Source of the DNA: Hydractinia symbiolongicarpus
Lineage: Eukaryota; Cnidaria; Hydrozoa; Anthoathecata; Hydractiniidae
Assembly: GCF_029227915.1 (NCBI RefSeq)
Contig: NC_079884.1
Coordinates: forward strand, 31,870,001 to 31,934,000
Reading direction: 5' to 3'
DNA: 64,000 nucleotides
Positions 57,265-64,000 of this stretch are shown one piece after another. Below the pieces are notes generated by a model. It was not told the DNA's origin and made no database searches. It saw only the letters and a program-made list of their open reading frames with translations. Each line of letters begins with the position of its first letter. Positions within the stretch are counted from its first letter, which is position 1. Made by a program: the position numbers and the translations under genes.

Positions 57265-58276
57265 GACTTGTAGTTTTCAAACTTGTTTTCATTTTTGATG
57301 AGACGCTGAATAAAAGAAGTTTAATCGCCGGCAAACGAAAACCCGCGATTTCCCGTAAATCCCGGCTTGGTCCGTATAGTTGAATGTATATAAAGAAAGT
57401 AACCAAGGAGTAAACTTATTTCCCGAACGATTTTTCAAATTATTTCTTCACCACTAGAACGAATGAGACTTGTAGTTTTCAAAAAAGTTTTCATTTTTAA
57501 TGAGACGCTTAATGAAAGAGGTTTAATCGCCGGCAAACGAAAACCCGCGATTTCCCGTAAATCCCGGGCTTGTCCAGTATAGTCGAATGTATACAAAGAA
57601 AGTACCCAGGGAGTAAACTCATTTCCCAAACGACTTTTTAAATTATTATTTCACCACTAAAGCCCATGAGACTTGTAGTTTTTAAAAATATTTTCATTTT
57701 TGATGAGACGCTTAATGAAAGAGGTTTAATCGCCGGCAAACGAAAACCCGCGATTTCCCCTAAATCCCGGGCTTGGCCCATGTAGTCGAATGTATACAAA
57801 GAAAGTACCCAGGGAGTAAACTCATTTCCCAAACGACTTTTTAAATTATTATTTCACCACTAAAGCCCATGAGACTTGTAGTTTTTAAAAATATTTTCAT
57901 TTTTGATGAGACGCTTAATGAAAGAGGTTTAATCGCCGGCAAACGAAAACCCGCAATTTCCCCTAAATCCCGGGCTTGGCCCATGTAGTCGAATGTATAC
58001 AAAGAAAGTACCCAGGGAGTAAACTCATTTCCCGAATGATTTTTTAATTTTTTTTTCACCACTAAAACGCATGAGATTTGTAGTTTTCAAAAATGTTTTC
58101 ATTTTTGATGAGACGCTTAATGAAAGAGGTTTAATCGCCGGAATACGAAAACCAGCGATTTCCCCTAAATCCCGGGCTTGGCCCGTGTAGTCGAATGTAT
58201 ACAAAGTAAGTACCCAGGGAGTAAACTCATTTCCCGAATGATTTTTAAATTATTTTTTCACCACTAAAACGCATGA
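57265..58276 (+). repeat. 5-monomer segment repeated 4,258 bp (21 monomers) downstream
   Basis: Monomers at 57,265, 57,467, 57,670, 57,873 and 58,075 match 61,523, 61,725, 61,928, 62,131 and 62,333. All carry TCAAACTTG, CAAAAAAGTTTTC, two AAATATTTTC monomers and then AGATTTGTAG with GGAATACG. Small differences exist: AACCTGCG near 61,600, CTAGAATGAATGAG near 61,714 and CGGGCCTTGCCC near 62,229 in the downstream copy. Confidence 0.83.
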
Positions 58277-60102
58277 GACTTGTAGCTTTCAAAAATGTTT
58301 TCATTTTTGATGAGACGCTTAATGAAAGAGGTTTAATCGCCGGCAAACGAAAACCCGCGATTTCCCGTAAATCCCGGGCTTGGCCCGTATAGTTGAATGT
58401 ATATAAAGAAAGTACCCAAGGAGTAAACTTTTTTCCCGAACGATTTTTTAAATTATTATTTAACCACTAGAGCCCATGAGACTTGTAGTTTTCAAAAATG
58501 TTTTCATTTTTGATGAGACGCTGATTAAAAGAAGTTTAATCGCCGGCAAACTAAAACCCGCCATTTCCCGTAAATCCCGGGCTTGGCCCGTATAATCAAA
58601 AGTATACAAAGAAAGTACCCAGGGAGTAAACTCATTTCCCGAACGATTTTTTATATTATTTTTTCACCACTAAAACGCATGAGACTTGTAGTTTTCAAAA
58701 ATGTTTTCATTTTTGATGGGACGCTGAATAAAAGAAGTTTAATCGCCGGCAAACGAAAACCCGAGATTTCCGTAAATCCCGGATTCGGCCCGTATAGTCA
58801 AAAGTATACAAAGAAAGTACCCAGGGAGTAAACTCATTTCCCGAACGATTTTTTAAATTATTTTTTCATCACTAAAACGCATGAGACTTGCAGTTTTCAA
58901 AAATGTTTTCATTTTTGATGAGACGCTTAATGAAAGAGGTTTAATCGCCGGCAAACTAAAACCCGCCATTTCCCGTAAATCCCGGGCTTGGCCCGTATAG
59001 TCAAAAGTATACAAAGAAAGTACCCAGGGAGTAAACTCATTTCCCGAACGATTTTTTAAATTATTTTTTCATCACTAAAACGCATGAGACTTGTAGTTTT
59101 CAAAAATGTTTTCATTTTTGATGAGACGCTTAATGAAAGAGGTTTAATCGCCGGCAAACTAAAACCCGCCATTTCCCGTAAATCCCGGGCTTGGCCCGTA
59201 TAGTCAAAAGTATACAAAGAAAGTACCCAGGGAATAAACTCATTTCTCGAACGATTTTTTATATTATTTTTTCACCACTAAAACGCATGAGACTCGTAGT
59301 TTTCAAAAATGTTTTTATTTTTGATAGGACGCTGAATAAAAGAAGTTTAATCGCCGGCAAACGAAAACCCGCGATTTCCCGTAAATCCCGGAAACGACCC
59401 GTATAGTCAAAAGTATACAAAGAAAGTACCCAGGGAGTAAACTCATTTCCCGAACGATTTTTTAAATTATTTTTTCACCACTAAAACGCATGAGACTTGT
59501 AGTTTTCAAAAGTGTTTTCATTTTTGATGAGACGCTGAATAAAAGAAGTTTAATCGCCGGCAAACGAAAACTTGCGATTTCCCGTAAATCCCAGACTCGG
59601 CCCGTATAGTCAAAAGTATGCAAAGAAAGCACCCAGGGAGTAAACTCATTTCCCGAACGATGTTTTAAATTATTATTTCACCACTAAAGCCCATGAGACT
59701 TGTAGTTTTTAAAAATGTTTTCATTTTTGATGAGACGTTTAAAGAAAGACGTTTATTCGCCGGCAAACGAAAACCCGCGATTTCCCGCAAATCCCGGGCT
59801 TGGCCCGTATAGTCGAATGTATACAAAGAAAGTACCCTGTGAGTAAACTCATTTCCAGAAGGATTTTTTAAATTATTTTTTCACCACTAAAACGCATAAG
59901 ATTTGTAGTTTTCAAAAATGTTTTCATTTTTGCTGAGACGCTGAATAAAAGAAGTTTACTCGCCGGCAAACGAAAACCCGCGATTTCCCGTAAATCCCAG
60001 GCTTGGCCCGTATAGTCAAAAGTATACAAAGAAAGTACCCAGGGAGTAAACTCATTTCCCGAACGATTTTTTAAATTATTTTTTCACCACTAAATCGCAT
60101 GA

Positions 60103-61116
60103 GACTTGTAGTTTTCAAACTTGTTTTCATTTTTGATGAGACGCTGAATAAAAGAAGTTTAATCGCCGGCAAACGAAAACCCGCGATTTCCCGTAAATCC
60201 CGGCTTGGTCCGTATAGTTGAATGTATATAAAGAAAGTAACCAAGGAGTAAACTTATTTCCCGAACGATTTTTCAAATTATTTCTTCACCACTAGAACGA
60301 ATGAGACTTGTAGTTTTCAAAAAAGTTTTCATTTTTAATGAGACGCTTAATGAAAGAGGTTTAATCGCCGGCAAACGAAAAAACGCGATTTCCCGTAAAT
60401 CCCGGGCTTGTCCAGTATAGTCGAATGTATACAAAGAAAGTACCCAGGGAGTAAACTCATTTCCCAAACGACTTTTTAAATTATTATTTCACCACTAAAG
60501 CCCATGAGACTTGTAGTTTTTAAAAATATTTTCATTTTTGATGAGACGCTTAATGAAAGAGGTTTAATCGCCGGCAAACGAAAACCCGAGATTTCGCGTA
60601 AATCCCGGACTCGGCCCGTATAGTCAAAAGTATACAAAGAAAGTAACCAGGGAGTAAACTCATTTCCCGAACGATTTTTTAAATTATTTTTTCATCACTA
60701 AAACGCATGAGACTTGTAGTTTTCAAAAATGTTTTCATTTTTGATGAGACGCTTAATGAAAGAGGTTTAATCGCCGGCAAACTAAAACCCGCCATTTCCC
60801 GTAAATCCCGGGCTTGGCCCGTACAGTCAAAAGTATACAAAGAAAGTACCCAGGGAGTAAACTCATTTCTCGAACGATTTTTTATATTATTTTTTCACCA
60901 CTAAAACGCATGAGTCTCGTAGTTTTCAAAAATGTTTTTATTTTTGATAGGACGCTGAATAAAAGAAGTTTAATCGCCGGCAAACGAAAACCCGCGATTT
61001 CCCGTAAATCCCGGACTCGACCCGTATAGTCAAAAGTATACAAAGAAAGTACCCAGGGAGTAAACTCATTTCCCGAACGATTTTTTAAATTATTTTTTCA
61101 CCACTAAAACGCATGA
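60103..61116 (+). repeat. Downstream copy of the 54.2-kb segment
   Basis: Counterpart of 54,222-55,200. Private changes: AACGAAAAAACGCG (about 60,376), TTTCGCGTAAATC (about 60,593), AGTAACCAGGG (about 60,643) and GAGTCTCGTAG (60,912). It also stands in a 7-monomer offset (1,420 bp) to 61,523 and 61,725, so it participates in two different duplication events. Confidence 0.78.
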
Positions 61117-61319
61117 GACTTGTAGTTTTTAAAAATGTTTTCATTTTTGATGAGACGTTTAAAGAAAGACGTTTATTCGCCGGCAAACGAAAACCCGCGA
61201 TTTCCTGCAAATCCCGGGCTTGGCCCGTATAGTCGAATGTATACAAAGAAAGTACCCTGTGAGTAAACTCATTTCTAGAAGGATTTTTTAAATTATTTTT
61301 TCACCACTAAAACGCATAA
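61117..61319 (+). repeat. Second chimeric monomer marking a one-monomer deletion
   Basis: The left edge (TTTTTTCACCACTAAAACGCATGAG) is the type at 55,236, described here by its position just before 61,117. The body (TAGTTTTTAAAAATG, AGACGTTTAAAGAAAG, TTTATTCGCC) is the type at 55,439, which normally follows a TAAAGCCCATGAG edge. Exchange within about 61,117-61,128, in the shared GACTTGTAGTTTT, explains the loss of one monomer relative to 55,236-55,641. Confidence 0.78.
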
Positions 61320-61522
61320 GATTTGCAGTTTTCAAAAATGTTTTCATTTTTGCTGAGACGCTGAATAAAAGAAGTTTAATCACCGGCAAACGAAAACCCG
61401 CGATTTCCCGTAAATCCCAGGCTTGGCCCGTATAGTCAAAAGTATACAAAGAAAGTACCCAGGGAGTAAACTCATTTCCCGAACGATTTTTTAAATTATT
61501 TTTTCACTACTAAATCGCATGA

Positions 61523-62535
61523 GACTTGTAGTTTTCAAACTTGTTTTCATTTTTGATGAGACGCTGAATAAAAGAAGTTTAATCGCCGGCAAACGAAAAC
61601 CTGCGATTTCCCGTAAATCCCGGCTTGGTCCGTATAGTTGAATGTATATAAAGAAAGTAACCAAGGAGTAAACTTATTTCCCGAACGATTTTTCAAATTA
61701 TTTCTTCACCACTAGAATGAATGAGACTTGTAGTTTTCAAAAAAGTTTTCATTTTTAATGAGACGCTTAATGAAAGAGGTTTAATCGCCGGCAAACGAAA
61801 ACCCGCGATTTCCCGTAAATCCCGGGCTTGTCCAGTATAGTCGAATGTATACAAAGAAAGTACCCAGGGAGTAAGCTCATTTCCCAAACGACTTTTTAAA
61901 TTATTATTTCACCACTAAAGCCCATGAGACTTGTAGTTTTTAAAAATATTTTCATTTTTGATGAGACGCTTAATGAAAGAGGTTTAATCGCCGGCAAACG
62001 AAAACCCGCGATTTCCCCTAAATCCCGGGCTTGGCCCATGTAGTCGAATGTATACAAAGAAAGTACCCAGGGAGTAAACTCATTTCCCAAACGACTTTTT
62101 AAATTATTATTTCACCACTAAAGCCCATGAGACTTGTAGTTTTTAAAAATATTTTCATTTTTGATGAGACGCTTAATGAAAGAGGTTTAATCGCCGGCAA
62201 ACGAAAACCCGCGATTTCCCCTAAATCCCGGGCCTTGCCCATGTAGTCGAATGTATACAAAGAAAGTACCCAGGGAGTAAACTCATTTCCCGAATGATTT
62301 TTTAATTTTTTTTTCACCACTAAAACGCATGAGATTTGTAGTTTTCAAAAATGTTTTCATTTTTGATGAGACGCTTAATGAAAGAGGTTTAATCGCCGGA
62401 ATACGAAAACCAGCGATTTCCCCTAAATCCCGGGCTTGGCCCGTGTAGTCGAATGTATACAAAGTAAGTACCCAGGAAGTAAACTCATTTCCCGAATGAT
62501 TTTTAAATTATTTTTTCACCACTAAAACGCATGAG
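61523..62535 (+). repeat. Downstream copy of the 57.3-kb segment
   Basis: Counterpart of 57,265-58,276 at 4,258 bp. To its right, 62,535 and 62,738 carry TAGCTTTC with GGAATACG and then a TTTTTTAATATTTTTTTTC tract, followed by mixed domain IV/V monomers to the window end (TTTCTGCACCACTAGAACG at 63,144; AGATTTGTAG with TTTTTGCTGAGACG at 63,549; TCAAACTTG at 63,752). Confidence 0.8.
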
Positions 62536-64000
62536 ACTTGTAGCTTTCAAAAATGTTTTCATTTTTGATGAGACGCTTAATGAAAGAGGTTTAATCGCCG
62601 GAATACGAAAACCAGCGATTTCCCCTAAATCCCGGGCTTGGCCCGTGTAGTCGAATGTATACAAAGAAAGTACCCAGGGAGTAAACTCATTTCCCGAATG
62701 ATTTTTTAATATTTTTTTTCACCACTAAAACGCATGAGACTTGTAGTTTTCAAAAATGTTTTCATTTTTGATGAGACGCGTAATGAAAGAGGTTTAATCG
62801 CCGGCAAACGAAAACCCGCGATTTCCCGTAAATCCCGGGCTTGGCCCGCACAGTCGAATGTATACAAAGAAAGTACCCTGTGAGTAAACTCATTTCCAGA
62901 ACGATTTTTTAAATTATTTTTTCACCACTAAAACGCATAAGACTTGTAGTTTTCAAAAATGTTTTCATTTTTGATTAGACGTTTAATGAAAGAGGTTTAA
63001 TCGCCGGCAAACGAAAACCAGCGATTTCCCCTAAATCCCGGGCTTGGTCCGTGTAGTCGAATGTATACAAAGAAAGTACCCAAAGAGTAAACTGATTTCC
63101 CGAAAGATTTTTTAAATTATTTCTGCACCACTAGAACGAATGAGACTTGTAGTTTTCAAAAATGTTTTCATTTTTGATGAGACGCTGAATAAAAGAAGTT
63201 TAATCGCCGGCAAACGAAAACCTGCGATTTCCCGTAAATCCCAGACTCGGCCCGTATAGTCAAAAGTATACAAAGAAAGTACCCAGGGAGTAAACTCATT
63301 TTCCGAACGATTTTTTAAATTATTATTTCACCACTAAAGCCCATGAGACTTGTAGTTTTTAAAAATGTTTTCATTTTTGATGAGACGTTTAATGAAAGAG
63401 GTTTATTCGCCGGCAAACGAAAACCCGCGATTTCCCGCAAATCCCGGGTTGGCCCGTATAGTCGAATGTATACAAAGAAAGTACCCTGTGAGTAAACTCA
63501 TTTCCAGAACGATTTTTTAAATTATTTTTTCACCACTAAAACGCATAAGATTTGTAGTTTTTAAAAATGTTTTCATTTTTGCTGAGACGCTGAATAAAAG
63601 AAGTTTAATCGCAGGCAAACGAAAACCCGCGATTTCCCGTAAATCCCAGGCTTGGCCCGTATAGTCAAAAGTATACAAAGAAAGTACGCAGGGAGTAAAC
63701 TCATTTCCTGAACGATTTTTTAAATTATTTTTTCACCACTAAAACGCATGAGACTTGTAGCTTTCAAACTTGTTTGCATTTTTGATGAGACGCTGAATAA
63801 AAGAAGTTTAATCGCCGGCAAACGAAAACCCGCGATTTCACGTAAATCCCGGGCTTGGCCCGTATAGTTGAATGTATATAAAGAAAGTTACCAAGGAGTA
63901 AACTTATTTCCCGAACGATTTTTCAAATTATTTCTTCACCACTAGAACGAATGAGACTTGTAGTTTTCAAAAAGTTTTCATTTTTAATGAGACGCTTAAT

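Larger units (their letters stand above)
55236..58276 (+). repeat. 7- and 8-monomer offset duplications sharing one event
   Basis: Monomers at 55,236, 55,439 and 55,642 match 56,656, 56,859 and 57,062 (offset 1,420 bp). Monomers at 56,048, 56,251 and 56,453 match 57,670, 57,873 and 58,075 (offset 1,622 bp). The change from 7 to 8 monomers falls exactly at the chimeric monomer 55,845. Two adjacent TAAAGCCC monomers with AAATATTTTC and GCCCATGTAG (56,048 and 56,251) are near duplicates of each other. Confidence 0.83.
1..64000 (+). repeat. Satellite DNA: head-to-tail array of ~202.6-bp monomers
   Basis: The GACTTGTAG landmark recurs at 122, 325, 528, 731, 933 and so on to 63,955, giving about 316 units in one orientation. 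Nearly all spacings are 202 or 203 bp; I saw 197, 200, 201 and 204 as rare exceptions. No spacer, inversion or foreign insertion was met while stepping through. Both ends of the window lie inside monomers, so the array is longer than 64 kb. A unit of about 200 bp is close to one nucleosome repeat length, and arrays of this kind are typical of eukaryotic centromeric or pericentromeric heterochromatin; that location is inferred. I do not recognise the family and cannot name the species. The plus orientation is arbitrary. Confidence 0.98.
46724..64000 (+). repeat. Domain V: TAAAGCCCATGA / AGACGTTTAAAG subfamilies
   Basis: About 85 monomers. Characteristic marks are TTATTATTTCACCACTAAAGCCC, TTTTTTCATCACTAAAACG, AAAACCCGCCATT with GGCAAACTAAAACC, AGACGTTTAAAGAAAG with TTTATTCGCC, CTCATTTCCAGAAGG with AAGATTTGTAG, GTTTTCAAAAAAGTTTTC, and CAAAAGTGTTTTC. 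Domain IV types persist as a minority. Many overlapping offsets relate distant parts, so the domain has been reshuffled repeatedly. Confidence 0.78.

Noticed and set aside
1-64000. CRISPR array
   Set aside because: Repeats and would-be spacers cannot be separated: the entire 202-203-bp unit is repeated, with no unique spacer and no cas gene. The length and context are those of eukaryotic satellite DNA.
1-64000. Repetitive large protein gene (tandem-repeat coding region)
   Set aside because: A coding repeat would keep a period divisible by three. Here the period is mostly 202 or 203 and no frame stays open across more than two units.
1-64000. Transposon-derived array with terminal repeats
   Set aside because: No terminal inverted repeats at monomer borders, no target-site duplications and no transposase or reverse transcriptase motif were seen. 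The 22-bp dyad is internal and too short to count as element ends. A distant transposon origin of the monomer cannot be excluded.
1-64000. rRNA spacer, tRNA or telomeric repeat
   Set aside because: No rRNA core segments, no tRNA A and B box pair with cloverleaf potential, and no short G-rich telomere motif were found on either strand while reading.

Overview
The whole 64 kb window is one uninterrupted head-to-tail satellite DNA array. I stepped a fixed landmark (the GACTTGTAG motif and its close variants) from base 122 to base 63,955. It recurs about 316 times, with almost every step 202 or 203 bp and extremes of 197 and 204. I saw no inversion, no unique-sequence spacer, no mobile element, no RNA gene and no credible protein-coding gene. 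Both window edges cut through monomers, so the array continues on both sides. This is eukaryotic constitutive heterochromatin of the kind found at centromeres, pericentromeres or large heterochromatic blocks. The species and the chromosomal position cannot be told from the sequence. CpG is not depleted: a hand count on one monomer gives 12 CpG where about 7 are expected. That argues against strong germline CpG methylation decay, or for recent amplification.

Anatomy of one monomer (numbered from GACTTGTAG, on the 202-bp copy at 11,071-11,272). Positions 13-34 form a perfect 9-bp dyad with a 4-nt loop. Positions 35-60 hold the most informative subfamily sites. Positions 61-111 are a GC-rich, CpG-dense core in which G/C blocks and A/T blocks alternate about every 10 bp; it ends in a 5-bp hairpin at 99-111. 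Positions 112-167 carry the GTATAC box and the AGGGAGT / TGTGAGT / AAGGAGT variants. Positions 168-185 are an A/T-only tract where most length variation occurs. Positions 186-202 carry the CACCACTAAAACGCATGA segment with diagnostic variants.

Layout by subfamily. Domain I (1 to about 9.66 kb) has mostly 203-bp monomers with local 1-, 2-, 4- and 7/6-monomer duplications. Domain II (about 9.66-27.26 kb) is a more homogeneous mix of 202/203-bp monomers, with a 5-monomer unit present four times, a 3.6-kb block repeated 5,262 bp away, and 12-, 9- and 3-monomer duplications. Domain III (27.26-29.9 kb) is a 7-monomer unit in two tandem copies; related monomers also occur at 8.03-9.3 kb and in a short patch near 18 kb. 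Domain IV (29.9-46.7 kb) is marked by TAGAACGAATGA and GTATATAAAG variants, with 6-, 14-, 12- and 5-monomer higher-order repeats. Domain V (46.7-64 kb) is marked by TAAAGCCCATGA, CATCACTA and AGACGTTTAAAGAAAG variants, with 3-, 7/8-, 13-, 14-, 21- and 29/30-monomer relations.

The pattern is one of repeated unequal exchange and segmental duplication. Several monomers are visible chimeras that mark exchange junctions (12,896; 18,360; 55,845; 61,117). Short open frames of 60-121 codons occur on both strands in most monomers, but they are by-products of the repeat and are not annotated as genes.
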